Source of the DNA: Candidatus Sulfopaludibacter sp. SbA3
GTDB lineage: Bacteria; Acidobacteriota; Terriglobia; 2-12-FULL-54-10
NCBI GenBank assembly: GCA_945865705.1
Contig: CAMBEY010000183.1
Span: 1-6,127 of the forward strand
Reading direction: 5' to 3'
Length of the DNA stretch: 6,127 nucleotides
Positions 1 through 6,056 of this stretch are shown in pieces. Numbering within the stretch: position 1 is the stretch's first letter; every line of letters starts with the position of its first letter. The notes under the pieces are model-generated. The model saw only the letters and a program-made list of their open reading frames with translations, searched no databases and was not told the origin of the DNA. The position numbers and the translations under genes were made by a program.

Positions 1-1
1 T

Positions 2-1534
2 GTCAATTTAGTTGGCTACTCGGTCATCATGGACCTGCGCAACCAGCTCTATGAAAAAATTCTGGGCCAGTCGATCAGCTTCTATCACCGCTACTCAACC
101 GGCATGTTGATGTCCACCGTGCTCAGCGACATCGAGCGCATTCAGCTCGCCGTCTCGCAGGTGCTGGCAGATTTCCTGCGCCAAACGTTCACGTTATTCG
201 CCCTGCTGCTTGTCGTAATCCTCATTGACTGGCGGCTGGCCTCCGTTTCGCTCACGCTGATTCCCTTCGTTATGATTCCATCAGCACGCATTGGCCGCCG
301 CATTCGCAGTTCAACCAGAAAGAGCCAGGACAATCTTGCTGGCCTGAGTCAGTTACTACAGGAGACCATCAGCGGTAACCGCATCGTGAAGGCGTTCCGC
401 ATGGAGCAATGGGAGCTGGCGCGCTTCAAGCAGGCAGCGCGGGAGTTGCTGCGCATCAATCTTCGTTACGCCGCCGCGCAAGCCGCGACCTCGCCGCTGA
501 TGGAGGTGTTGGGCTCCATCACCATCGTGTTCCTGCTGCTCTACGCGCGCAATCGCATACTGGTGAATGACCTCACGACGGGCATGTTCGTCAGCTTTAT
601 CTACGCCCTGTTCAAAATGTACGAGCCGGTGAAGCGCCTCTCCGGCATCAACAACTCCTTCCAGCAAGCTCTTGGTGCGAGCTCAAAAGTGTACGAACTG
701 CTCGACGCGACTGAGGAAGTAACCGAGCATAAAGATGCTGTTGCGCTGCCGCCCTTTTCAAGATCCATCGTCTACGACAAGGTTTCGTTTTCTTATCAGG
801 ATGTCCAGGCTGGTCCGGCGGAGAGCGAAGCCTTGCTGCGCAGCATCTCTCTCGAAGTCAAGGCGGGGCAAGTGGTGGCCATCGTCGGAGCCAGCGGCGC
901 GGGGAAGAGTACGCTGGCCAATCTTCTTCCGAGATTCTTCGACGTTACCGGCGGCCGGTTGCTCATCGACGGCGTGGATGTGCGCAACGCCACGCTCGAC
1001 TCCCTGCGCGGCCAGATCAGCATGGTTACGCAGGAAAACATCCTGTTCAACGACACCATCCAAAACAATATTTGTTACGGCCGCAAGGAAGTCTCCACCG
1101 ACGAATTGGAGCAGGCGTCCGCCGCGGCGCTCGCGCTGGACTTCATTCGCCAAATGCCCGATGGTTTCAAAACCATCATCGCCGACCGTGGTGACCGGTT
1201 AAGCGGCGGTCAGCGGCAGCGCTTGGCCATCGCTCGCGCGTTGCTGAAGAACGCGCCGATATTGATCTTGGATGAGGCCACCTCCGAACTTGATACCGAA
1301 TCCGAGCAGCTCGTGCAGAAGGCGCTGGGGAATCTGATGCAGGGCCGCACCGTCATTGTCATTGCGCATCGCTTGTCCACAGTGCGCCGGGCGGATAAGA
1401 TCGTAGTGTTAGAGGGTGGCGGCATCCGCGAGATGGGCACCCATGACGAACTGATGGCGCTCGGTGGCTCCTACCGCCGGTTACATGACATGCAATTCCG
1501 CGACGCCAATGAAATCACCCATCGCGTTGCGTAG
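2..1534 (+). CDS. msbA: ABC exporter, MsbA-like fused permease/ATPase (5' partial)
   Basis: This is an inner-membrane half-transporter that would work as a homodimer, with ATP hydrolysis driving export of a lipid-like substrate. MsbA itself flips lipid A-core. The frame is open to the left edge and the first visible codons read as the end of a membrane helix. The ATG at 29 is therefore internal; by comparison with the roughly 580-residue family, about 90 residues including TM1 and most of TM2 are missing. 510 residues are visible. Hydrophobic segments (visible numbering) lie near 62-76, 79-93, 168-182 and 194-208. The nucleotide-binding domain is complete: Walker A GASGAGKST at nt 887-913, Q-loop Gln at 1031-1033, signature LSGGQ at 1199-1213, Walker B ILILDE ending at 1276, D-loop SELD, and switch His at 1367-1369. 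The D-loop has Glu where Ala is commoner. All catalytic residues are present, so the protein should be active. The ABC exporter call is certain. The lipid A substrate is inferred from similarity only, and another lipid or drug exporter is possible. Confidence 0.9.
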   Translation, partial: VNLVGYSVIMDLRNQLYEKILGQSISFYHRYSTGMLMSTVLSDIERIQLAVSQVLADFLRQTFTLFALLLVVILIDWRLASVSLTLIPFVMIPSARIGRRIRSSTRKSQDNLAGLSQLLQETISGNRIVKAFRMEQWELARFKQAARELLRINLRYAAAQAATSPLMEVLGSITIVFLLLYARNRILVNDLTTGMFVSFIYALFKMYEPVKRLSGINNSFQQALGASSKVYELLDATEEVTEHKDAVALPPFSRSIVYDKVSFSYQDVQAGPAESEALLRSISLEVKAGQVVAIVGASGAGKSTLANLLPRFFDVTGGRLLIDGVDVRNATLDSLRGQISMVTQENILFNDTIQNNICYGRKEVSTDELEQASAAALALDFIRQMPDGFKTIIADRGDRLSGGQRQRLAIARALLKNAPILILDEATSELDTESEQLVQKALGNLMQGRTVIVIAHRLSTVRRADKIVVLEGGGIREMGTHDELMALGGSYRRLHDMQFRDANEITHRVA

Positions 1535-1593
1535 ATTTACTGGGCGGATCAAAGGCACAACGGCACCATAATGTTTGAAGGGTAAATTTTTAC

Positions 1594-1597
1594 AGGA
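1594..1597 (+). promoter_or_regulatory. Ribosome binding site deciding the yicC start
   Basis: AGGA lies 5 bases before the ATG at 1603. The alternative in-frame ATG at 1711, immediately before the conserved TGFG motif, has no purine-rich site ahead of it. This favours the long form of YicC. The surrounding 68-base gap (1535-1602) also holds a small AT-rich inverted repeat, GTAAATTTTTAC at 1582-1593. I see no convincing promoter pair or terminator there, so read-through from the exporter gene is possible. Confidence 0.5.
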
Positions 1598-1602
1598 CAA
1601 TA

Positions 1603-2634
1603 ATGACCAAGAATACTGATTCGCTGGCCGAACCCATCCAGGGAGAAAAACCTGGGCAAAACAACGCGCCGTCGCAAGTGCGTTCCCAGCTTCGTTCCCA
1701 ACTTCGTTCAATGACCGGCTTCGGCTCGGCCACCACGCAGCACGAAGGACTCTCGCTCACCGCCATGCTGCGCAGCGTGAATCACCGGCACATGGACCTC
1801 CGCGTACACTTGCCGGAATGGCTGCTGCCGCTCGAAAACAAAGTCCGCGGCATGGTGCAAGCCCGCAACGCCCGTGGCCACATAGATCTGCGCGTTACCG
1901 CAGAATCAACCGGCGGCACGGGTGTCTCCGTGGACGAGGAGCTGGTGGCCCGGTACATGGAGACATTTGAGAGGTTGGGGGCACTGTATCGCATCTCCCG
2001 ACAGACCGATGCGGCCACACTGTTGCAGCTTCCCGGCGTGGTTACGCGCAAGGAAGTTTCCGGCGGCGTGGAGTTGAACTCCGCCATTGAGGCCGTTTTT
2101 CTCAGCACAGTTGAGCGCGCCGTGGAAAGTTGGGATCAGATGCGCGCTCAGGAAGGTACTGCGCTGGCCACCGACATGCGCGAGCGCCTCGCCACGTTGC
2201 GCGAGCTGGTTGTGCGGATGGAAAGCGACATGCCGGAGCTGCTGCGCCACGCGCAGACACGCCTGATCGATCGCTTGAAGGCGCTGCTTGCGCAGGCTGC
2301 CGAGACCGCTGGCCCTGTCGGCCCTGTTGGCCCTGTTGGCATCGACCCCACGCGGCTCGCTCAGGAGGCCAGTCTGCTCGCCGACCGCACCGACGTTAGC
2401 GAGGAGGTCGTCCGGCTGAAAGCGCATGTCGAGCACTTTCAGGAGATACTCGCGTCCGCGCCTGACGCTGGTCGCAAGCTGGACTTTCTCCTGCAGGAGA
2501 TGAACCGCGAGACCAATACGCTGCTCGCCAAGATCGCCAGCTTGGGCCAGGTCAGTCTCAATATGACGGGACATGGACTCGAAGCCAAGGCCGAGATCGA
2601 AAAAATACGCGAGCAGATTCAGAATCTTCAATGA
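1603..2634 (+). CDS. yicC: YicC/YloC family endoribonuclease
   Basis: This is a cytoplasmic protein of the YicC/YloC family (YicC N-terminal domain plus DUF1732). E. coli YicC has been reported as an endoribonuclease acting on RNA including the RyhB small RNA; the target here is unknown. Family landmarks appear in order: MTGFG at residues 37-41, RSVNHR at 57-62, then a helical middle region. The C-terminal block follows, with LADRTDVSEEVVRL at 259-272, LDFLLQEMNRETNT at 293-306 and EIEKIREQIQNL at 331-342. At 343 residues it is longer than the usual 290 or so. The extra length is a 36-residue polar N-terminal extension and a Gly-Pro-Val repeat at 237-246; both carry short tandem DNA repeats. 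The start at 1603 is chosen for its AGGA. A start at 1711 would give a 307-residue protein with the typical N-terminus. The gene ends in a 4-base overlap with gmk, the same neighbour as Bacillus yloC. Confidence 0.93.
   Translation: MTKNTDSLAEPIQGEKPGQNNAPSQVRSQLRSQLRSMTGFGSATTQHEGLSLTAMLRSVNHRHMDLRVHLPEWLLPLENKVRGMVQARNARGHIDLRVTAESTGGTGVSVDEELVARYMETFERLGALYRISRQTDAATLLQLPGVVTRKEVSGGVELNSAIEAVFLSTVERAVESWDQMRAQEGTALATDMRERLATLRELVVRMESDMPELLRHAQTRLIDRLKALLAQAAETAGPVGPVGPVGIDPTRLAQEASLLADRTDVSEEVVRLKAHVEHFQEILASAPDAGRKLDFLLQEMNRETNTLLAKIASLGQVSLNMTGHGLEAKAEIEKIREQIQNLQ
1681..1704 (+). repeat. 12-bp direct repeat, two copies, in the yicC N-terminal extension
   Basis: CGTTCCCAGCTT at 1681-1692 is followed directly by CGTTCCCAACTT at 1693-1704 (11 of 12 identical), and then by a partial third unit CGTTC at 1705-1709. 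It encodes RSQL-RSQL-RS just before the conserved MTGFG motif. Because the unit is a multiple of three, copy changes keep the reading frame. Confidence 0.8.
2311..2337 (+). repeat. 9-bp tandem repeat, three copies, inside yicC
   Basis: Three consecutive units GGCCCTGTC, GGCCCTGTT and GGCCCTGTT encode Gly-Pro-Val three times, followed by another Gly codon. The repeat sits in the variable linker just before the conserved DPTRLAQE segment, where most YicC proteins are shorter. It looks like an in-frame slippage expansion that the protein tolerates. Confidence 0.85.
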
Positions 2635-3386
2635 CACCCAATCAAGATAGCGCCAACGACGACGCCATACTTAGCGCCGCGACCAAACAGTCGGACGTCG
2701 CCGGGGAGGTGCGTGCGTCGGGAGTGTTCATTGTCTCCGCGCCCTCCGGGTCGGGCAAGACCACGCTGGTTGGCCGGCTCATCAGTGAGGTTGCACGTCT
2801 GCGCTTCTCGGTTTCCTACACCACGCGAAGTCCGCGCGGATCGGAGCAGAACGGGCGGGACTATTATTTTGTGAGCCGCGGCGAGTTCGAGACCATGATC
2901 GGTCGCGACGAACTGCTCGAGTGGGCCGAAGTCTTTGGCAACTATTATGGAACCGCCCAACGTTTTTTGATCGAGGCCCGTCAGCGCGGCGACGACCTGT
3001 TGCTGGATATCGATGTGCAGGGAGCGGCGAAGGTTCGCAAGCGATTGCCCGAAGCGGTTTCGATCTTCATTCTCCCCCCATCACGCGTGGAGATGGGGGC
3101 GCGTTTGCGCAAGCGCGGACAGGACTCCGAAGAGGTCATCGCCAAACGGCTACGCGACGCCCAGCGCGAGATCAAAGGTGTGCGGGAGTACGATTACGTG
3201 CTGATTAACGATCAGCTTGAGCAGTCCGCCGCCAGCCTCCGAGCCATCGTTCAAAGCGAGCAAAATCGCTTGGTTGGGGCGGGCAAGGTATTGTTAACGA
3301 AAGAGATATGCGATCTTGCGGAGAGTTGCCGAACGGCCGGGCAGTACGAGCGCATAACCCCTATACTAGATGGGTTTCAGAGTTAA
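2631..3386 (+). CDS. gmk: Guanylate kinase
   Basis: This cytoplasmic enzyme phosphorylates GMP to GDP with ATP, the essential link between GMP and the GTP, dGTP and (p)ppGpp pools. Visible motifs are the P-loop SAPSGSGKTT at residues 36-45 and the GMP-binding segment SYTTRSPRG at 62-70. Further along are GRDYYFVSRGEFE at 75-87, LEWAEVFGNYYGT at 96-108, the catalytic-core DIDVQG at 126-131, the Arg-rich lid RLRKRGQDSEE at 158-168 and DYVLIND at 188-194. The protein is 251 residues against about 205 in E. coli. There are roughly 30 extra polar N-terminal residues before the first strand, and a slightly long C-terminus. The ATG overlaps the yicC stop as ATGA and has no clear ribosome site of its own, so translation is probably coupled to yicC. 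GTG codons at 2709 and 2724 near a GGGGAGG (2703-2709) are alternative starts that would remove the extension, though their spacing is poor. Confidence 0.97.
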   Translation: MTPNQDSANDDAILSAATKQSDVAGEVRASGVFIVSAPSGSGKTTLVGRLISEVARLRFSVSYTTRSPRGSEQNGRDYYFVSRGEFETMIGRDELLEWAEVFGNYYGTAQRFLIEARQRGDDLLLDIDVQGAAKVRKRLPEAVSIFILPPSRVEMGARLRKRGQDSEEVIAKRLRDAQREIKGVREYDYVLINDQLEQSAASLRAIVQSEQNRLVGAGKVLLTKEICDLAESCRTAGQYERITPILDGFQS

Positions 3387-3516
3387 CCCCTGGTTCCCAA
3401 AGCCAAAAACTCAGCAACCTGTTAGGATGGTGAGTGCGTTTCCGTGCCCAGCCTTTGGTTAGGCCCGCTTTGGATTTCCAAGGCAACGGATGGAGTCAAA
3501 GTTCGGAGGAAAATTA
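3387..3516 (+). other. 130-base leader between gmk and rpoZ
   Basis: I recognise no gene or RNA family here. A TATACT at 3362-3367, inside the end of gmk, resembles a -10 box but has no matching -35 box at proper distance. A perfect small inverted repeat TTGGATTTCCAA lies at 3470-3481. GGGTT (3372-3376) can pair with AACCC (3385-3389) across the gmk stop, but no T-run follows, so it is not a credible terminator. The gap is the largest in the window and is the likeliest place for a promoter serving rpoZ and coaBC; that is inference. Confidence 0.3.
3505..3510 (+). promoter_or_regulatory. Strong ribosome binding site fixing the rpoZ start
   Basis: GGAGGA stands 6 bases before the ATG at 3517, the best Shine-Dalgarno match in the window. 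An in-frame ATG at 3490 lies upstream of this site and would place it inside the coding region, so 3517 is preferred. Confidence 0.8.
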
Positions 3517-3747
3517 ATGTCAGGTAAGCAAGGCATCTTCGATAGCAAGTTTCGTCTTATTCTAGTGGCCGCCAAGCGTGCCCGCCAGGTTCAGGGCGGA
3601 GCTAAGCCGCTCGTGCTCACGCAGTCGCGCAAGCCAACGCGCGTGGCCCAGGATGAGTTGCGTGCTGGCGTCCTGCCCTACGAAATTATCGCCAGCGTGG
3701 CACCCGATGCCAGCGTGGAGAGTTCGGAAGAGTCGGTCGGTGAATAG
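3517..3747 (+). CDS. rpoZ: DNA-directed RNA polymerase omega subunit
   Basis: Omega is the small subunit that clamps the beta' chain and assists RNA polymerase assembly. The 76-residue product carries the family core FRLILVAAKRARQ at residues 12-24 and the second conserved block KPTRVAQDELRAGVL at 39-53. An acidic, Ser/Glu-rich tail follows at 62-76. E. coli omega has 91 residues. The start at 3517 rests on the GGAGGA 6 bases upstream; starting at the in-frame ATG at 3490 would add nine residues not typical of the family. The extreme N-terminus is MSGKQG and lacks the Met-Ala-Arg motif that in E. coli omega contributes to ppGpp binding. The position between gmk and coaBC matches the order seen in Bacillus and many other bacteria, which strengthens a call that would be weaker on such a short sequence alone. 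Confidence 0.92.
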   Translation: MSGKQGIFDSKFRLILVAAKRARQVQGGAKPLVLTQSRKPTRVAQDELRAGVLPYEIIASVAPDASVESSEESVGE

Positions 3748-3790
3748 CTAGGCCGAATCATCAATTGGAATAAAATTTTCAGTGTTACCC

Positions 3791-3806
3791 CGCAGGCTGT
3801 TCTGCG
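3791..3806 (+). other. Small hairpin in the rpoZ-coaBC gap
   Basis: CGCAG (3791-3795) pairs with CTGCG (3802-3806) around a 6-base loop. An alternative outer pairing of CCCGC with GCGGG is also possible. No T-run follows, so an intrinsic terminator is unlikely. It sits 11 bases before the AGGA (3817-3820) that precedes the coaBC ATG by 8 bases, and might modulate access to it. The rest of the 81-base gap holds an AT-rich patch with TAAAAT at 3771-3776, which could be a -10 box but lacks a partner -35. Confidence 0.3.
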
Positions 3807-3828
3807 CAGCGGGTTCAGGAATCACGCC

Positions 3829-5073
3829 ATGAAAGTTGCAGTCGGAATCTCAGGTGGCATCGCTGCGTATAAAGCGGCGGAGATTGTCCGCGAGCTACAG
3901 CAGCGCGGGCTGGATGTGCAGGTTATCATGACCCGCAACGCCCAGGAGTTTGTCCGACCACTCACCTTCGCCGCGCTCTCCGGCAAAAAAGTCATCACCG
4001 GAATGTTTGGGCCTGAGGGGGGCGCTGCTGGGCAGGAGCCCAACATTGAGAGCGCGATCGAGCATATCGCCGTCGCTCAATCGATTGATCTGCTGCTGGT
4101 CGCTCCCGCCACCGCCGACATCCTCGCCAAGTTTTCACGCGGCCTGGCTGACGATTTTCTCACCACTACTTATCTTGCCACCAAGGCTCCGGTCATCGTC
4201 GTTCCGGCGATGAATGTGAATATGTGGGATCATCCGGCGACTCAGGAAAACATTTCACGTCTGCGCGAGCGTGGCGTGCATATCGTGGAGCCTGAGAGCG
4301 GGTATCTGGCATGTGGCATGACCGGCCCGGGCCGGTTGGCATCGAACGACGCGATTATTTCGCGCGTGATGGACGTTCTGGCCGCTCCATCGGCCGCCGC
4401 GCCCGTTCAGGATTTATCCAGAGAGGTAGTCCTGGTAACCGCTGGGCCGACGCGCGAAGCGATTGATCCGGTGCGCTACATCAGCAATCGCTCCAGCGGC
4501 AAAATGGGCTACGCCATCGCCCAAGCCGCTCACGACCGCGGCGCGCGCGTGCTGCTGGTCAGCGGACCCACCAACTTGAAAGCTCCTGAAGGCGTCGAGA
4601 CGATTCGCGTTACCAGCGTCGCCGAGATGCGCGATGCGGTGCTGGCGCGCTGGCAGGAAGCCTCGATCATCATCAAGGCCGCTGCCCCCGCCGACTTTCG
4701 TCCCCGTCAGCAGGCGGAGCAGAAAATTCACAAGTCGGGACAGGATTTGACGCTGACGCTGGAGCCGACCGAGGACATTCTGCGCGAGATTGGCAAGCAG
4801 AAGGGCGACCGCTTGCTGGTTGGCTTTGCCGCTGAGACCGAAGACCTGTTGGCGAACGCGGAACGCAAGTTGAAGGCCAAGCATCTTGATATGATCATCG
4901 GCAATGACGTGAGTGGTGCGGACACCGGCTTCGATTCCGACTTCAACTCAGTAATCATCCTGAGTGCCGGAGGATTGAAGCGCGAGCTGGCGCGCCTGCC
5001 GAAGAACCAGGTTGCCGCCGAGATATTGAACGAAGTGGTCCACCTCCGCGCGCGTTCGCACGCCAGAGCATAA
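3829..5073 (+). CDS. coaBC: Bifunctional phosphopantothenoylcysteine decarboxylase/phosphopantothenate-cysteine ligase
   Basis: This enzyme carries two consecutive steps of coenzyme A synthesis. CoaB joins 4'-phosphopantothenate to cysteine using CTP. The FMN-dependent CoaC domain then decarboxylates the product to 4'-phosphopantetheine. The CoaC domain spans about residues 1-185: GISGGIAAYK at 6-15, the catalytic His79 in IEHI, APATAD at 92-97, PAMN at 126-129 and Cys162 in the YLACGMTGPGR substrate flap. The CoaB domain spans about 198-405: TAGPTREAIDPVRYISN at 204-220, SSGKMG at 222-227, AAAPADFRP at 284-292, Lys299 in QKIHKSG and VGFAAET at 331-337. These match the E. coli residues His75, Asn125, Cys158, Asn210 and Lys289, so both activities should be intact. 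At 414 residues the length is typical. AGGA 8 bases upstream supports the ATG at 3829. A repeat hairpin begins 18 bases after the stop. Confidence 0.97.
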   Translation: MKVAVGISGGIAAYKAAEIVRELQQRGLDVQVIMTRNAQEFVRPLTFAALSGKKVITGMFGPEGGAAGQEPNIESAIEHIAVAQSIDLLLVAPATADILAKFSRGLADDFLTTTYLATKAPVIVVPAMNVNMWDHPATQENISRLRERGVHIVEPESGYLACGMTGPGRLASNDAIISRVMDVLAAPSAAAPVQDLSREVVLVTAGPTREAIDPVRYISNRSSGKMGYAIAQAAHDRGARVLLVSGPTNLKAPEGVETIRVTSVAEMRDAVLARWQEASIIIKAAAPADFRPRQQAEQKIHKSGQDLTLTLEPTEDILREIGKQKGDRLLVGFAAETEDLLANAERKLKAKHLDMIIGNDVSGADTGFDSDFNSVIILSAGGLKRELARLPKNQVAAEILNEVVHLRARSHARA

Positions 5074-5091
5074 TCTATAGTGATCCGAAAA

Positions 5092-5170
5092 CAGGGCCGC
5101 GACCGGGAGGGAGCGATTCTTTGAACGTCCGCAGACTTCCTGCCACCGCTCCCTCCCGGTCGCGGCTCTG
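5092..5170. repeat. Palindromic repeat, copy 1 (REP/MITE-like), between coaBC and udg
   Basis: Two perfect 20-base arms, GCCGCGACCGGGAGGGAGCG at 5096-5115 and its exact reverse complement at 5147-5166, flank a 31-base loop (5116-5146). Four more outer pairs (CAGG at 5092-5095 with TCTG at 5167-5170, one of them G-U) extend the potential stem to 24 base pairs. The element starts 18 bases after the coaBC stop and ends 20 bases before the udg ATG. No T-run follows, so it is not a standard intrinsic terminator, although a stem this strong could still slow transcription or protect a 3' end. A second copy with identical arms lies after udg, which marks it as a repeat family and not a one-off hairpin. 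Confidence 0.9.
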
Positions 5171-5190
5171 ATGGCACTCCACAGAAAGCA

Positions 5191-6045
5191 ATGAACGAAT
5201 TGTCCAACGAAGTCATGCAGGAGGTCGCGCGAGAGGCGCAGAAGTGGTTGCGCTATTACCGCGAACTCGGCTTCACCAGTCTGGTCCGCCCGCCCGCTCC
5301 TTCTGTCCTTCCCGTCCCGGACTCACTGGCTGGCCCGGCGTCTGAAGTAGTTGTCGCTGAGGAGCGTGTCGCTCAGCCCACAAACCAAAATCTGAACACT
5401 GAGGAAACAACTTTGCCGCGTCCCAAAATGTCCGTAGCAACTCCGACCGTAGCGGTTTCCTCAATCAGCAAAGTTGCCGTCTCTGGGCGGCGCGAGACTC
5501 TGGAAGACATCCGGAAAGATATCGGAGAAGATTGCCAGCGTTGCCAACTTGCGGGCGGGCGCAAGACCATCGTCTTCGGTTCGGGAAATGCCAAGGCCGA
5601 GTTGGTGTTCGTCGGCGAAGGGCCAGGCGCGGACGAAGATGAGCAGGGGTTACCGTTCGTGGGTCGTGCGGGGCAATTGCTCACCGACATGATCGAAAAG
5701 GGCTTGAAGATTCCACGGCCCGAAGTGTACATCTGCAACATCGTGAAGTGCCGTCCACCGAAGAATCGCAAGCCAGAGCCAGATGAGATCGCCGCCTGCC
5801 GCCAGTTTGTCGAGCGCCAGATTGCGGCCATCAATCCGAAGGTCATTTGTGCGATGGGAGCCACGGCGACCGAGGCATTGCTCGGCGTCAAGCAATCGAT
5901 GGGCAGCCTGCGCGGCACGCAGTATGAGTTTGCCGGCATCCCTCTGATCGTCACTTACCACCCCGCGTACCTGCTGCGCGACCCATCGCGCAAAGTGGAC
6001 ACCTGGGCCGATCTGAAAATGGTCATGGCCATCCTGAAGGCGTAG
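5191..6045 (+). CDS. udg: Uracil-DNA glycosylase, family 4 (4Fe-4S)
   Basis: This base-excision repair enzyme removes uracil from DNA, arising from cytosine deamination or dUMP incorporation. The C-terminal catalytic domain spans about residues 103-284. Motif 1 is GEGPGADEDEQGLPFVG at 142-158, and ICNIVKCRPP at 181-190 and the HP-containing TYHPAYLLR at 255-263 follow. Four cysteines are spaced as expected for the iron-sulfur cluster of this family: Cys115 and Cys118 in CQRC, Cys187 and Cys203. The first 30 residues form a predicted amphipathic helix with QKWLRYYRELGF, and residues 32-100 are a Pro/Val/Ser/Thr-rich, probably disordered linker. Such N-terminal segments occur in other family 4 enzymes, once named as related to phage SPO1 DNA polymerase. 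The ATG at 5191 has only a weak AGAAAG close upstream, so the start is less certain. An AGGAGG at 5219-5224 has no well-placed start after it. Repeat hairpins lie directly before and after the gene. Confidence 0.95.
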   Translation: MNELSNEVMQEVAREAQKWLRYYRELGFTSLVRPPAPSVLPVPDSLAGPASEVVVAEERVAQPTNQNLNTEETTLPRPKMSVATPTVAVSSISKVAVSGRRETLEDIRKDIGEDCQRCQLAGGRKTIVFGSGNAKAELVFVGEGPGADEDEQGLPFVGRAGQLLTDMIEKGLKIPRPEVYICNIVKCRPPKNRKPEPDEIAACRQFVERQIAAINPKVICAMGATATEALLGVKQSMGSLRGTQYEFAGIPLIVTYHPAYLLRDPSRKVDTWADLKMVMAILKA

Positions 6046-6056
6046 CGTTGTCGTGC

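Noticed and set aside
735..1202. A 155-codon + strand frame inside the ABC exporter
   Set aside because: It overlaps the conserved ATPase domain in another frame, and its Arg/Ser/Pro-rich translation is typical of a shadow frame.
1575..1602. TTGAAG plus ACAATA as a promoter for yicC
   Set aside because: The implied -10 box overlaps the ribosome site and start region, so transcription would begin inside the gene.
1906..2637. A 243-codon open frame on the minus strand, antisense to yicC
   Set aside because: It lies wholly opposite a clear yicC gene, and its translation shows no recognisable motif. Long antisense frames are common in GC-rich coding DNA.
3372..3389. GGGTT/AACCC hairpin as a gmk terminator
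   Set aside because: The stem is only 5 base pairs, overlaps the stop codon and has no T-run after it.
4321..4336. Perfect 16-base palindrome ACCGGCCCGGGCCGGT
   Set aside because: It encodes the conserved Thr-Gly-Pro-Gly-Arg of the CoaC flap, so GC-rich codons for that motif explain it. It has no second copy in the window.
5076..5081. TATAGT after the coaBC stop as a -10 box for udg
   Set aside because: There is no acceptable -35 at 16 to 18 bases upstream, and any transcript from it would include the whole repeat hairpin.
5092..5170. The repeat as a CRISPR unit or an intrinsic terminator
   Set aside because: Only two copies occur about 965 bases apart with a gene between them, so there is no array. 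Neither side of the stem carries a T-run.
4414..5216. Minus-strand frames of 156 and 162 codons opposite coaBC
   Set aside because: They oppose conserved CoaB motifs, have no family resemblance, and one runs through the repeat hairpin.
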